A DNA stretch of 64,000 nt from Rhodococcus sp. (in: high G+C Gram-positive bacteria) (GCF_023264675.1 NZ_JAHFVG010000006.1:1-64000); one strand, 5' to 3'. Shown: positions 1 to 8,719, counted from the stretch's first letter. Notes: generated from the letters alone by a model not told the origin. Translations and numbers: made by a program.

Positions 1-88
1 TCGCCATGGACATGTGCCGGTTCACGTTGTCTTCCGCAACCGGAACGAGCTCCTGGAGCAGCTCCAGCTGTGTCAGATCCCTCGCCAT
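1..88 (-). CDS. desA: Acyl-[acyl-carrier-protein] desaturase, N-terminal fragment
   Basis: Only the first 29 codons lie in the window; the gene continues past base 1. The start MARDLTQLELLQEL followed by a VNRHMSM stretch matches the N-terminus of the mycobacterial DesA1-type diiron stearoyl-ACP desaturases as I remember them. The ATG at 88 is preceded by a GGAGG ribosome binding site seven bases upstream, which fixes the start. The diiron ligands are outside the window, so activity cannot be judged. The family introduces a double bond into ACP-bound fatty acids, including mycolate precursors. Confidence 0.75.
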   Translation of the reverse strand, partial: MARDLTQLELLQELVPVAEDNVNRHMSMA

Positions 89-383
89 TACATTGCCTCC
101 GTACATTGTGGATAACCAGGCCCAGCCTACGGCACCGTAAGTACGCTGTGAACTCTGACGAGTCCAGCGGCGTGCCGTGGTTACCTACTGGTATTTCGGA
201 GATTTTCCCCCTCGATGGGTTCGTTCCCCGGTGTCGAACCGTTACCGAGTGTACGGCGGCACACGGCGTGATTGTCGCCGCGAAGCTGCCGGTCTGCTGT
301 GAACGGTGTCGATTCGGACCTGGTTCCACTGATCGACCCTGCCGCCCGGCGCGATGGCCCTCGGCGGTCGTGCACGAATGAAA

Positions 384-459
384 TGGTGCCCCCAGTAGGA
401 CTCGAACCTACGACCTGCGGATTAAAAGTCCGTAGCTCTACCAACTGAGCTATAGGGGC
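384..459 (-). tRNA. tRNA-Lys (anticodon TTT)
   Basis: The reverse strand starts GCCCCTATAGCTCAG and ends with an encoded CCA. The acceptor stem pairs GCCCCTA with TGGGGGC (one G-U), the T-loop reads GGTTCGAGTCC, and the seven-base anticodon loop CTTTTAA places TTT at the anticodon. Length is 76 nt, normal for a type I tRNA. Confidence 0.97.
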
Positions 460-513
460 GCGGATCGAAAGTGTAATGGTGCCCTTTCGGAGAAGGCCAC
501 GCGCCCCCATCGC

Positions 514-1779
514 TCATCTACCGAAGCTGCTGCAGCCTTCGGGGGCGGGGATCCCGGCGAGTCTGTCGTCGATCCACTGATGTGAGCCGGGAAGTCCGGA
601 GAGAGCGACCACCAGGTGTTCGCCCGCGTACTCCTCCAGCCTGACGGTCGAACCGTGGGCGCACCATTCGTCGTACAGGGTTTCTGCTCCCTGTTTGGGG
701 ATCCAGAATTCCTGCTGTCCCTGGTAGATGAACACCGGTGCCGACGGCGCCAGATCGCCGCCCATTCGGGTTTGACGAATTATCTCCTCGGCGATCGGTG
801 TGCGATCGACGTTTGGCACGTCCGATAGCGCTTGTACCGGAATGGGCGCAACGAGTCCGCCCGGTGCAAGGAGATAGATGCACATGTCCTTCGCGATCTG
901 TGCGAGTCGAAGTCCGTTCGCATTCATGAGTTGGAACATTTCGGGGTACTCACGGGCGACGCCCATGGCCGCGGACAGAAACAACGTCGAGGCAGCATTA
1001 TTACCGTTCATCGACCCGAGCAGAATTCGATAATCGATCGGCGCACCGCCGAATGCCGTTCCCACCAGGTTCACATCGGGCGCATAGGAAGGCTGCAATT
1101 GGGCGGCCCATCCCGATGCAATTGCGCCCCCGGAGTATCCGGTGATCGCGATCGGAGACTCCGCGGGAAGGCCGAGTCGAGGGAGATTGACCATCGCACG
1201 GAGTGCGTCCAGGACAGTGTGTCCGGCCACTCGTCCCGCGGCGTATGCCTGCCTCGGGCCCTGGTGATCGGTTACCACGACTGCGTAGTTCTTCGCCAGG
1301 AAGAGTTGCACCGCAGCAATTTCCGGATTGATTCCGCGCGGCAAAGTCCAGGACGGCGCACACGTGTTACCCAATGAGTCGATCGCCATGTTGTAGGCGA
1401 CGACCGGCCTGGTTCCCTTGCCTGTCCAGGGCGCGGTCGGAACGATCACGGTGGTCGTGCCCGCTATGGGTCGGTCCTTGGAGTCGTTGGATCGGAAGAG
1501 GATCTGTGTCGAGGTAACCGGCGTGATCAGTGGGCCCACATTGACCGTTCGAGTATTGAGAACTGTTCCGGGAGTCGTCGATTCGAATCCGGGAGGTGGA
1601 TCGAACCACGGTTCACCGAGCGGTGTGGCGGCCGCGAGCGCTGGATCCTGTGCGGGCGCGAGGAAGCTCCCCACGGGATCGGCGGCGGCGGTGGTGCACG
1701 TGCTCGAGGCGAGAAGACAGATCGCTGTGGATGCGAGAAGTGTTCTCGCCGAACGGATGAAGAGGTTGCGAACAGACAT
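514..1779 (-). CDS. Secreted lipase, LIP (secretory lipase) family
   Basis: This 421-aa protein begins with a basic n-region and a hydrophobic stretch ending near AAADP (about residue 34), a Sec signal peptide. The nucleophile elbow GYSGGA puts the catalytic Ser at about residue 216, and a late EHLVVAL segment offers the His. The layout fits the secretory lipase family (PF03583), exported triacylglycerol or wax-ester hydrolases that are expanded in Rhodococcus and Mycobacterium. A second member lies at 9492-10694. A GGTGAGAG ribosome binding site precedes the ATG. The substrate cannot be read from sequence. Confidence 0.85.
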   Translation of the reverse strand: MSVRNLFIRSARTLLASTAICLLASSTCTTAAADPVGSFLAPAQDPALAAATPLGEPWFDPPPGFESTTPGTVLNTRTVNVGPLITPVTSTQILFRSNDSKDRPIAGTTTVIVPTAPWTGKGTRPVVAYNMAIDSLGNTCAPSWTLPRGINPEIAAVQLFLAKNYAVVVTDHQGPRQAYAAGRVAGHTVLDALRAMVNLPRLGLPAESPIAITGYSGGAIASGWAAQLQPSYAPDVNLVGTAFGGAPIDYRILLGSMNGNNAASTLFLSAAMGVAREYPEMFQLMNANGLRLAQIAKDMCIYLLAPGGLVAPIPVQALSDVPNVDRTPIAEEIIRQTRMGGDLAPSAPVFIYQGQQEFWIPKQGAETLYDEWCAHGSTVRLEEYAGEHLVVALSGLPGSHQWIDDRLAGIPAPEGCSSFGR

Positions 1780-2330
1780 GCTCTCACCTGAATTTCGTAG
1801 TCTACGTTGACTCGATGTGTTTCAGGTCACAATAAGGTCAGAGCGCGGTAGTGCGAGGCATTCGACGCGCGTCGAGTTCCAAACGTTATACGAACCCCTT
1901 CCGAGAAATGTTATGACGCAATGGGATCGGGATTCACGGAATGCAATCGGGTTTGGTGCAGGCAATTCCGGATGGCACGGCTGAATTCACCGACGAAGCA
2001 ATTGTATTGCTTGCTCCTGCCCACTTGGTGATTTGGAATTCAATCAAATGTGGCCGATCCGTGATACGAGGTCACCTCGAAAAAGGGCGATTGCGGTGCC
2101 GCCCAATTCGCGGTGGTGCATCCAAGTGGGCCCTGCGGAATGTCCTGCGCCCGGACGCTATTGGTCGCCGATTCGGAGTGCGCGCTCGGTACCGATGTCG
2201 ATCTTGATGCAGCCGTCGCGGTCTCGTGCATCGCCGCCCGTCAAGGCTGCGTGAACGCCCATGAGACTCGCGATGGATTGTGGTGACGGTGTGGCGGTCG
2301 TCTCGAAGACGGCAAACTACGCCGGGTTTT
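1780..2330. other. Intergenic region with no supported gene
   Basis: Some 550 bases between the divergently oriented lipase and TetR genes. Small open frames occur on both strands, but none has a ribosome binding site plus a recognisable product. The stretch is less GC-rich than its surroundings near 1860-2060, as expected for promoters. No RNA gene or repeat was recognised. Confidence 0.5.
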
Positions 2331-2359
2331 GCTTTACAATATGGATTGGTTTGTAAAGC
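2331..2359. promoter_or_regulatory. Inverted repeat, candidate operator of the TetR/GBL-receptor gene
   Basis: GCTTTACAA and its exact complement TTGTAAAGC are separated by 11 bases, about 270 bases upstream of the TetR start. The spacer and right arm include GGTTTGT, which resembles a half-site of the autoregulatory elements bound by gamma-butyrolactone receptors. The repeat is seen; its function is inferred. Confidence 0.4.
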
Positions 2360-2413
2360 GCACCAGCGCTGCGGAAGCTGTTCGGCGTGCAGTGCATGGC
2401 TGGACAGAAGGGT

Positions 2414-2449
2414 GGCTCGAGTGCGCACCCCCTGCAGCGCACTCGAGCC
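2414..2449. repeat. Perfect 13-bp inverted repeat (hairpin)
   Basis: GGCTCGAGTGCGC (2414-2426) and its exact complement (2437-2449) flank a 10-base loop. No T tract follows on either strand and no transcribed gene ends here, so it is not an obvious terminator. It lies about 180 bases before the TetR start and could be a 5' leader structure or a protein-binding palindrome. Confidence 0.6.
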
Positions 2450-2625
2450 GGATGGATCATACCACTCGGATTGTTTGATCTGGCGTGGAGTTTTGTCCGA
2501 ATTCCGGTTTTCGTGGCAAATTCCGAGCGCGTGGTCGGTGCGGTGACAGGTTTGTGACGTACGCTCGAATAGCGGTATTGCCTGCTGATAGATGCAGGGC
2601 GCTTGGGTTCGGAGGCACGAAAGAA

Positions 2626-3294
2626 ATGGCACAACAGGAGCGCGCACGGCGAACCCGGGCAGCGATCGTAGAGGCAGCGGCATCGGAGTTCGCGCGCCGC
2701 GGTTACGCCGCAGCGTCGGTGAACACCATCCTCGAGGGCTCGAACGCCACGAAGGGCGCGATGTATTTCCACTTTCAGTCGAAAGAGGACTTAGCCAGGG
2801 CGGTGCTGAGTTCGGCCCTGGAAAAATACGTTGCCATCACCGAGAAGTGGAAAGGGTCGACCCTGCACCCCTTTTTCGTGGTGCGGGGCATTATCGACGA
2901 CATTGCCCGTGGATTTCAGACCGACGTCATCGTGCGAGCGGAGTTCCGCTTGATCGTCGAGCCTGAGTTCTACAGTGAGGTGCAGTCCGGCGGTGGTCAG
3001 GCGTGGGGCAAGGCCGGCTTCGAGCTCGCGAGGCGCGCACAGGAGATGGGCGATCTAGAGCCGGAGTTCGGGCCCGAGAAATTCATCAGGGTGCTGTCGG
3101 CTTCGCTGGCAGGCCAGCGCTACATGGCTGACCTCGTGAGTGACAGTCGCAACCTCAGGCTCATGTTCGAAGAGTCCCTCGAGGTCGTTCTCTATGCGAT
3201 GGCGTCGCAGGAGTGGCTCGACGAGTGGAAGGTCTCCGGATGGCCGGCCCATGATCGAGAAGCCGCTGAAACCCCTTCTGACCTGCCGGTTTGA
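2626..3294 (+). CDS. TetR-family regulator resembling gamma-butyrolactone receptors (ScbR/ArpA type)
   Basis: A 222-aa protein. Residues about 4-60 form a TetR helix-turn-helix (RTRAAIVEAAASEFARRGY, then ATKGAMYFHFQSKEDLA). The KGAMYFHF segment and overall layout match the receptors that sense gamma-butyrolactone or butenolide signals in Streptomyces. I chose the ATG at 2626, with GGAGG at 2611, over an in-frame start 141 bases upstream that would add an unrelated Arg/Cys-rich tail. No AfsA-type synthase lies in the window, so the ligand is unknown. An inverted repeat and a hairpin lie in the upstream region. Confidence 0.8.
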   Translation: MAQQERARRTRAAIVEAAASEFARRGYAAASVNTILEGSNATKGAMYFHFQSKEDLARAVLSSALEKYVAITEKWKGSTLHPFFVVRGIIDDIARGFQTDVIVRAEFRLIVEPEFYSEVQSGGGQAWGKAGFELARRAQEMGDLEPEFGPEKFIRVLSASLAGQRYMADLVSDSRNLRLMFEESLEVVLYAMASQEWLDEWKVSGWPAHDREAAETPSDLPV

Positions 3295-3373
3295 GTTTTT
3301 CTCGGAAAGTGTCCTAAGCTATCCCAGCTCCCAACGGAACGCCGTTGAGGGTAGCGTCGAAGCAATTCGGCGG

Positions 3374-3446
3374 GCCCCCTTCGTCTAGCGGCCTAGGACG
3401 CCGCCCTTTCAAGGCGGTAGCGCGGGTTCGAATCCCGTAGGGGGTA
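3374..3446 (+). tRNA. tRNA-Glu (anticodon TTC)
   Basis: Acceptor strand GCCCCCT pairs with AGGGGGT (G-U closing pair). The anticodon arm has TTC within CCTTTCAA, and the T-loop is GGTTCGAATCC. 73 nt, no encoded CCA. First of a Glu-Asp-Phe tRNA group. Confidence 0.96.
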
Positions 3447-3603
3447 CGCAGGACATGCGTCGGAATTGACAAACCGACGTGCAGTACAGCAGTCTCTTGC
3501 AGGCTGGCGCGGTTCGAAGCGGGAAGATCACCTGCTAGAGTTTGCGGCGGTAAAGATCCAATGCAAGAACAAGTTCCATCAAGCAAGGCCAGTTTCACAT
3601 CAA

Positions 3604-3677
3604 GGCCCTGTGGCGCAGTTGGTTAGCGCGCCGCCCTGTCACGGCGGAGGTCGCGGGTTCGAGTCCCGTCAGGGTCG
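3604..3677 (+). tRNA. tRNA-Asp (anticodon GTC)
   Basis: Acceptor GGCCCTG pairs with CAGGGTC and the discriminator base is G. The anticodon loop CTGTCAC carries GTC. The T-arm GGTTCGAGTCC is canonical. 74 nt with no encoded CCA. Confidence 0.96.
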
Positions 3678-3803
3678 CAACATCGGTGCGAAAGCACCGA
3701 ATTGCGACAGCTTCACCAGTAACGCAGTTCAGCACTATTGCAGGGCAGAACTGTTGCAGTTCAGCACGATGGTTGTTTACAGGCATTGTCACCGGTGCCG
3801 TCC

Positions 3804-3880
3804 GGCCAGGTAGCTCAGTTGGTACGAGCGTCCGCCTGAAAAGCGGAAGGTCGTCGGTTCGATCCCGACTCTGGCCACCA
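3804..3880 (+). tRNA. tRNA-Phe (anticodon GAA)
   Basis: Acceptor GGCCAGG pairs with TCTGGCC, and the anticodon loop CTGAAAA carries GAA. The T-arm is GGTTCGATCCC and CCA is encoded at 3878-3880. 77 nt. A strong intrinsic terminator follows. Confidence 0.96.
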
Positions 3881-3906
3881 CCAGCTTCATCGCTCGCGAG
3901 CCGTGC

Positions 3907-3936
3907 AATCCGATCCTCTCCGAGGATCGGATTTTT
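3907..3936 (+). terminator. Intrinsic terminator after the tRNA group
   Basis: AATCCGATCCTC and its exact complement pair around a TCC loop, followed immediately by a T run ending at 3936. It sits 26 bases after tRNA-Phe and should end the tRNA transcript. Confidence 0.9.
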
Positions 3937-4132
3937 GCGTTCTCAGGGCTCGGAGCGCGCCGCGGTGCTGATCGACACTACGAGGATCGGGCGCGATCTC
4001 TTGCTTTGGCAAGAACGGGTGAATTTCTGCGACTGTTGCCGTCCCGATCCTCGAATGCCTGCACGAGCCGATCCATTCCCGTCGCGGTAGCCAAGTCCGG
4101 CTCGATAGCACTCTCCCCGATACTCTGAAGAC

Positions 4133-4687
4133 GTGGACGTGATCGATCAGGCACAGCGGGACCTGGCAAATGGCGACGTGAGCGCTGCGCAGGATCGCCT
4201 CTACGCGGCGCTTCGCAACCGACCGGCATCGCAGCCGGTTCTGGAACTGCTCGCGTATGCACATCTGATGGCAGGCGATCGGGCCACCGCGGGCGCAGCC
4301 TGGTTTCTGACGGACAAAGCGGACGACGATCCGACGGCCGCGTCGGCATTCGCGGCGCTCGAGGCACGTCACCGCTCGGCGATCGCACTGGCTCGTTCGC
4401 TGCCGATCAACGCGCCGTCGGAGTACTACCCGGCCCACGCACAAAACCGGATCGAGCGCCTTGCAGCGACGATTCGCGCGAACGGCCAGGAGTGGGTGCC
4501 GCCGCGCGACACCGTCTATTTCGACGAAGTCGGGGTGGACGCGGACTATTTCGTCGACGACGATTTCCCCGACGGAAGCTATGCCGGAAGCGGGCGAGCG
4601 TTTCCGCAGCGGTTCGTCGCGGCACTGATCATCGTCGCTATCGCAGCCACCTCGGCGTCGGTGGTCCTGGCGATCGTATTCTCGTAA
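4133..4687 (+). CDS. Conserved DUF6584-like protein with C-terminal membrane helix
   Basis: 184 aa from a GTG start. The N-terminal 90 residues (DVIDQAQRDLANGDVSAAQDRL, then a helix-rich stretch containing LLAYAHLMAGDRATAGAAWFL) read like the TPR-type repeats of the DUF6584 family. A linker of about 60 residues is rich in Asp and aromatic residues. Residues about 160-182 form one transmembrane helix with only one residue after it, giving an N-in tail-anchored layout. Function unknown. It stands alone between the tRNA terminator and the next small ORF. Confidence 0.7.
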   Translation: MDVIDQAQRDLANGDVSAAQDRLYAALRNRPASQPVLELLAYAHLMAGDRATAGAAWFLTDKADDDPTAASAFAALEARHRSAIALARSLPINAPSEYYPAHAQNRIERLAATIRANGQEWVPPRDTVYFDEVGVDADYFVDDDFPDGSYAGSGRAFPQRFVAALIIVAIAATSASVVLAIVFS

Positions 4688-4712
4688 GGACTGCCGGACT
4701 TCTCGGCGTACT

Positions 4713-5081
4713 GTGGATTCCGGTCACATCGGCTCCAGCACATCGGCTCTCCAACCCATCGGCTCTCCAGGCAAAGGCAAGATCATCGAATCCACCCGAC
4801 GCGACGACGTCCTCCGCGACGACAACTACGCGGTGAACCTGGCGCAGGCGCGGGTCTTTTCGGCGGGCCTCGTGGAGTACATCGAGAAATGCTCGGCGTC
4901 GATCGAGATCGCGCAAGCGCGGGCCTTTCGTGCGCGTGCCGACAAGGCGACGACACGCGCACGAGAGTTGGAGACCGAGGCGGCCACCTTGCGCCGTGAG
5001 CTCTACGAGATGTATCGGCAGATCGACAAGATGACGGCCCGCTTTCCGGAGTTACGCGGGGACGCTGTCTTCCGCGACTGA
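4713..5081 (+). CDS. Small predicted coiled-coil protein, unknown function
   Basis: 122 codons from GTG. The C-terminal two thirds (from about DDNYAVNLAQARVF) is helical and rich in Ala, Arg and Glu, consistent with a coiled coil (ATTRARELETEAATLRRELY). The first 25 codons contain three copies of the decamer CATCGGCTC(C/T) and lack a ribosome binding site, so the true start may lie downstream. The 3' end overlaps the converging ANTAR gene by 30 bases. No family recognised. Confidence 0.45.
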   Translation: MDSGHIGSSTSALQPIGSPGKGKIIESTRRDDVLRDDNYAVNLAQARVFSAGLVEYIEKCSASIEIAQARAFRARADKATTRARELETEAATLRRELYEMYRQIDKMTARFPELRGDAVFRD

Positions 5082-5384
5082 GAGCGTTTCCCGACTGGAT
5101 TCGGCTGTGTCGACGGCGTACGGCTCGAGCGCCGAACCCCACCGTGCCAGGGCAACCCGACGCGTCGACTCGTCGCCTCCGAGCCGGCCCTCCGCGAGGG
5201 TGATGACGGTACGCGACAGCTCGAACAGGCTGATTCGGTTGTCTCGTGCGGTGGCGAACAGATCGTCGACCGCCGTTGCCACGGTCCCGCCGCAACGACC
5301 GACCAGAACGCCGGTTGCGATGTCTACATCGGTGCGCGATGCGGGACCCCGAGACGACATTGTGTCGGGATTTCTCTCTGTCAT
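5052..5384 (-). CDS. Small ANTAR-domain RNA-binding regulator
   Basis: 110 aa. Residues about 20-75 (VDIATGVLVGRCGGTVATAV, then DDLFATARDNRISLFELSRTVI) form an ANTAR domain: a first helix starting IATGVL, then the packed two-helix bundle. ANTAR proteins bind paired hairpins in nascent RNA and act as antiterminators. This one lacks a GAF or receiver domain, so it may be activated by a partner or simply by its level. GAGGAAC precedes the ATG. The RNA target is unknown. Confidence 0.75.
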   Translation of the reverse strand: MTERNPDTMSSRGPASRTDVDIATGVLVGRCGGTVATAVDDLFATARDNRISLFELSRTVITLAEGRLGGDESTRRVALARWGSALEPYAVDTAESSRETLSVAEDSVPA

Positions 5385-5486
5385 GAACGTTCCTCGTCGT
5401 GTCGATCGAAACTGGGCTCGTCCGGAAGATCTGTCCGGAAGGCGCTCACTTTGCCATACGTGACCGACGGGAAAGCATCGAAGTCG

Positions 5487-6074
5487 CTACGAGTCGGTGG
5501 GTTTTGCCCGAACATGCATCCGTTCGCCCTGCGGACCGAAAAGGCTGAGGATTTCGACGGGTCGATCGTCGACAGCGCCGAACCAATGCGGCACCCGCGT
5601 ATCGAATTCCGCGGCCTCGCCCGGCTTCATGATGATGTCGTGTTCGCCCAGTACGAGCCGCAGTCTCCCGTTCAAAACGTAGAGCCACTCATACCCTTCG
5701 TGGACCCGCGGGTTCGGTTCGCTGCGGACCGGATCGACGACCAACTTGTACGCCTGCATGCCTCCGGGTCGACGCGTCAGCGGATGGATCGTCACGTGTT
5801 CGCGTCGCACCGGTGTCGATTTCACTCGCGGATCCTCGACCGGGGGAGCACTGATGAGTTCGTCGAGCGGGATCTGGTGGGCTCGGGCGATCGGGAGGAG
5901 TAATTCGAGGCTGGGCTTGCGGTCGCCGGATTCGAGGCGCGAGAGCGTACTGAGCGAGATCCCGGTGGTATCGGCGAGAGCCGCCAGGGTGGTACCGCGT
6001 TCGGTTCGCAGTGCTCGGAGCCGTGGACCGACGCCGGCGATCACGTCCTCGATTTCGGAATCGGCGTTGGTCAT
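5487..6074 (-). CDS. XRE-family regulator with C-terminal cupin domain
   Basis: 195 aa. Residues about 15-70 (LRALRTERGTTLAALADTTG, then LSTLSRLESGDRKPSLELLL) form an HTH_3 DNA-binding domain. Residues about 115-185 form a cupin_2 barrel (GYEWLYVLNGRLRLVLG, then PGEAAEFDTRVPHWFGAV) with candidate metal or ligand His and Glu residues. This fusion is common in small-molecule-responsive repressors of metabolic genes. I used the ATG at 6074 because the frame upstream is low-complexity. The ligand is unknown. Confidence 0.85.
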   Translation of the reverse strand: MTNADSEIEDVIAGVGPRLRALRTERGTTLAALADTTGISLSTLSRLESGDRKPSLELLLPIARAHQIPLDELISAPPVEDPRVKSTPVRREHVTIHPLTRRPGGMQAYKLVVDPVRSEPNPRVHEGYEWLYVLNGRLRLVLGEHDIIMKPGEAAEFDTRVPHWFGAVDDRPVEILSLFGPQGERMHVRAKPTDS

Positions 6075-6114
6075 GCCTCTATTGCAGTTTTGGCAAACCA
6101 ATTTGTCAAGTCGA

Positions 6115-6531
6115 TCACGGGCACGCGAGTGCGGCCTGGTCGAAGATTCTCTGCGCCTGCTCGGTCGTCGGGCGGTTCTCGCCCGACGCTGCTTCGAACT
6201 CGAGATCGGCGACGACGGCGGATTCGTCGGTTCCGCTGGCGATCTCGGTGCACGTAGAAGTGAGCAGGTTCTTGATCGCATTGTCGTCGCGGCTGTCGGC
6301 GAGGGCGCCGAACTGTGCGCGGAACGCGACCACGAAAGCCTGCACCTTTGCATCGTCGAACAGACTTCCTGCACGTTCGCCGACACTGGAAGCGACGCTG
6401 CTCGCGGTACCGGCGGCATTGTCGAGGGTGTCGTTCGCGTCGGATCGGTCCTCCGACGAGCATCCGACCAGCACGAGCGAACACAGACCGAGCGACACCG
6501 CTGCCGAACCGAGAGAGTTGACGAACTTCAT
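6115..6531 (-). CDS. Putative secreted lipoprotein, unknown function
   Basis: 138 aa with a lipoprotein signal: a positively charged start (MKFVNSLGSAAVSLGLCSLV) and lipobox LVGC, with the lipidated Cys at about residue 24. The mature part is helical, acidic and Ala-rich. Its two further Cys residues (in the TSTCTE segment and near the C-terminus) may form a disulfide. It diverges from the membrane protein at 6612 with an 80-base gap. No domain recognised. Confidence 0.7.
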   Translation of the reverse strand: MKFVNSLGSAAVSLGLCSLVLVGCSSEDRSDANDTLDNAAGTASSVASSVGERAGSLFDDAKVQAFVVAFRAQFGALADSRDDNAIKNLLTSTCTEIASGTDESAVVADLEFEAASGENRPTTEQAQRIFDQAALACP

Positions 6532-6611
6532 GGGCCGATCGTAGCTTTCGAACCCGACTCGGGTTCGCGAGAAGTGCCTGCGCTGCGCGTTCGAACGTCC
6601 ATAATCGACTG

Positions 6612-7715
6612 GTGACCAGTGATGTCGCAGTTCCGCGCGTTCGGGTGCGTCGTTCTTCCATCGTGCGTGACGCATACGGAAGCACGAGCGCCGAGGCGTT
6701 CATGATCATTGCCATTGCGACAATTCTGATCACCCGGCTGTACCTGGAGCTGACGAACTATCCGCAAGTCGGCGGCAAAACTCTGCACATTGCGCATGCG
6801 TTGTACGGCGGGGCGCTGATGATGTTGGCGTTGCTGCTCGGCTGGATGTTCCTGGGCTTCGGGATGCGCGCTGTCGCTGTCGTCGTGGGAGGCATCGGAT
6901 TCGGGCTTTTCCTCGACGAAGTGGGCAAGTTCGTCACCAAGGACAACGACTACTTCTACGGTCCGTCGTCCGAAATCATGTACGTGCTGGTCGTGATCGT
7001 CCTCGTCGGCAACCGTATCGTCCGGGACTCGCGCAGACCGTCGCGCGAAGAAACCCTCGCCAATGCAGCCCATATCGCGGCGCAGGGTGTGGCCCATGGG
7101 CTGCCCGAGCATCGGCGCGCCTGGGCGCTGCGTATGGTCGACCGCGCGGAAGCCGAGGGTGCCGAGCCCGACACGGTTGCCGGACTACGGTTGTTGCTCG
7201 ACAATTGCAGGCCTGCCGGTGCGCGCCTGTACGCATTGCAGCAGTTCGCCCCGCGTCTGGTCCCGAAATTCTTCAAGAGCGCACGGTGGGTACCCCTCGT
7301 TGCGTGGGCGATGACCATCGTCGCCTTCGTCGGTGTGGTCTTCGGCATCGTCGAGTTGGTTCTGGGAGATTTTCACGTCGACTCCGAGGACACGAACATC
7401 GATATCGACAGGATGGGCATTGCCAGCGGAATTCTTTTCGCCTCCTCCTGCGCAACGTTCGCCCTGGCGCTGCCGTCCGTGATTCGCCTGCGCAACAAAA
7501 AACTGTGGCCGCTGCGAACATTGCGGATAGCAGCGTTGATATTCACTCTCCTCAATGCATTGGTCGACTTCGCACAGGAGGGATTTGCGGCACTCGTCAA
7601 TGTAGCGATCGGACTGTTCACCCTCGCGGTGCTGTCCTATCGGATCAACGTCCGCGCCGCCGAGATCGCCGAAGAGAACGCCTCGCACGGCGATGTGTTG
7701 TCGATGCCGAAATGA
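6612..7715 (+). CDS. Multi-pass membrane protein, unknown function
   Basis: 367 aa from GTG. About seven to eight hydrophobic segments are visible: three in residues 25-110, one around 120-140, then after a soluble loop of about 85 residues rich in Arg and Ala (roughly 140-225), several more up to residue 340. The middle loop is probably cytoplasmic. Nothing catalytic is obvious. It faces away from the lipoprotein and converges with the pseudouridine synthase. Confidence 0.65.
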   Translation: MTSDVAVPRVRVRRSSIVRDAYGSTSAEAFMIIAIATILITRLYLELTNYPQVGGKTLHIAHALYGGALMMLALLLGWMFLGFGMRAVAVVVGGIGFGLFLDEVGKFVTKDNDYFYGPSSEIMYVLVVIVLVGNRIVRDSRRPSREETLANAAHIAAQGVAHGLPEHRRAWALRMVDRAEAEGAEPDTVAGLRLLLDNCRPAGARLYALQQFAPRLVPKFFKSARWVPLVAWAMTIVAFVGVVFGIVELVLGDFHVDSEDTNIDIDRMGIASGILFASSCATFALALPSVIRLRNKKLWPLRTLRIAALIFTLLNALVDFAQEGFAALVNVAIGLFTLAVLSYRINVRAAEIAEENASHGDVLSMPK

Positions 7716-7748
7716 ACAATGCCCGGCGCGAGACTGCGACTGGCAGTG

Positions 7749-8648
7749 TCAACCGGGCAGGTGCAGCCTTCGCGAGCTCTCGAAGCGTCGCACCGCGTCG
7801 GTGAACGGATCGACGAACTCGATTGATCTCGCGAGAAGTTGGAGTGGGGCCGAGTAGTCGTCGCCTGCGACCTCGTAGAGTTCCGGATAGAAGTTGTCGC
7901 CGAGAATGGGTATGCCCAGCGAACTCATGTGAACCCGAAGCTGATGGGTACGGCCAGTTTTCGGGTAGAGGGTGTACAGCCCGTGCATCCGGTCGTGTTC
8001 GGTGAGCTCCACGTACGTCTCGGCATTCGGCTCCCCTGGCACCTCCTCGGCGCGAAGTACGCCACGCTCCTTGATCATTCGGCTGGTGAGCGTCGTCGGA
8101 AGTTCGAGTGTGCTGTCGTAACGGGCAACGGCGTCGTAGATCTTGGTGACCGCCCGCTGAGCGAACAATTCCTGGTACGCCCGGCGCACGGCGGGGCGGA
8201 CCGTGAAGATCAGGACCCCCGCCGTGAGTCGGTCCAGCCGATGCGCCGGGCTCAGATCGGGAACGTCGAGCTCGCGGCGAAGCAGCACGAGTGCCGAGCG
8301 GGCGATGTAGGCGCCGCGCGGGATGGTAGCGAGGAAATGAGGCTTGTCGACGACGAGCAGATTTTCGTCGCGATGGAGGATCTCGATGGCGAACGGAACC
8401 ACAGGCTCGATCGGCGGGTCGCGGTAGAGATAGATGTCGGTTCGTGGCACGAGCGGAGAATCGGCGGTCAACGGAAGGCCTGCGGCGTCGACGACTTCGC
8501 GTAGTTCGACTTTCTCGATCAGTCTGGCCGCGTTCTGTGGAAATCGATCGAGCAGGTACTCCAGCACTGTGGCGAACGGCGACGAATCGGGCATACGAAC
8601 GCGCGACGGGTTGAGGCCGTTGCGGATCGGCAGGGGAGCGCGGGCCAT
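7749..8648 (-). CDS. RluA-family RNA pseudouridine synthase
   Basis: 299 aa. The signature HRLDR (residues about 136-140, catalytic Asp139) and the later GRTHQLRVH motif define the RluA/RsuA-like fold. The N-terminal 80 residues lack a clear S4 domain. The enzyme isomerises a uridine to pseudouridine in rRNA or tRNA; the target site cannot be told from sequence. Actinobacterial copies like this are usually annotated as a 23S or tRNA-type synthase. Confidence 0.88.
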   Translation of the reverse strand: MARAPLPIRNGLNPSRVRMPDSSPFATVLEYLLDRFPQNAARLIEKVELREVVDAAGLPLTADSPLVPRTDIYLYRDPPIEPVVPFAIEILHRDENLLVVDKPHFLATIPRGAYIARSALVLLRRELDVPDLSPAHRLDRLTAGVLIFTVRPAVRRAYQELFAQRAVTKIYDAVARYDSTLELPTTLTSRMIKERGVLRAEEVPGEPNAETYVELTEHDRMHGLYTLYPKTGRTHQLRVHMSSLGIPILGDNFYPELYEVAGDDYSAPLQLLARSIEFVDPFTDAVRRFESSRRLHLPG

Positions 8649-8682
8649 GACGTCACTGTATCGGTCCCCACTGTTCTCCCTG

Positions 8683-8719
8683 GACTTCTCACGTGGACCC
8701 CTAGACTTCTCATGTGGAC
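8683..8719. repeat. Short direct repeat, 21-base period
   Basis: GACTTCTCACGTGGAC (8683-8698) recurs at 8704-8719 with one change (T for C). The second copy contains the GTG start of the DUF2127-like gene. It may be a recent local duplication or paired regulator half-sites. Confidence 0.6.

Noticed and set aside
2072..2683. 203-codon reverse frame between lipase and TetR
   Set aside because: Cys/Arg/Pro-rich with no ribosome site or homology, and it overlaps the TetR promoter and start.
4727..4766. Three copies of CATCGGCTC(C/T) as a possible CRISPR or regulatory array
   Set aside because: Copies are ten bases, unevenly spaced and lie at the start of a small ORF. This is too little for an array.
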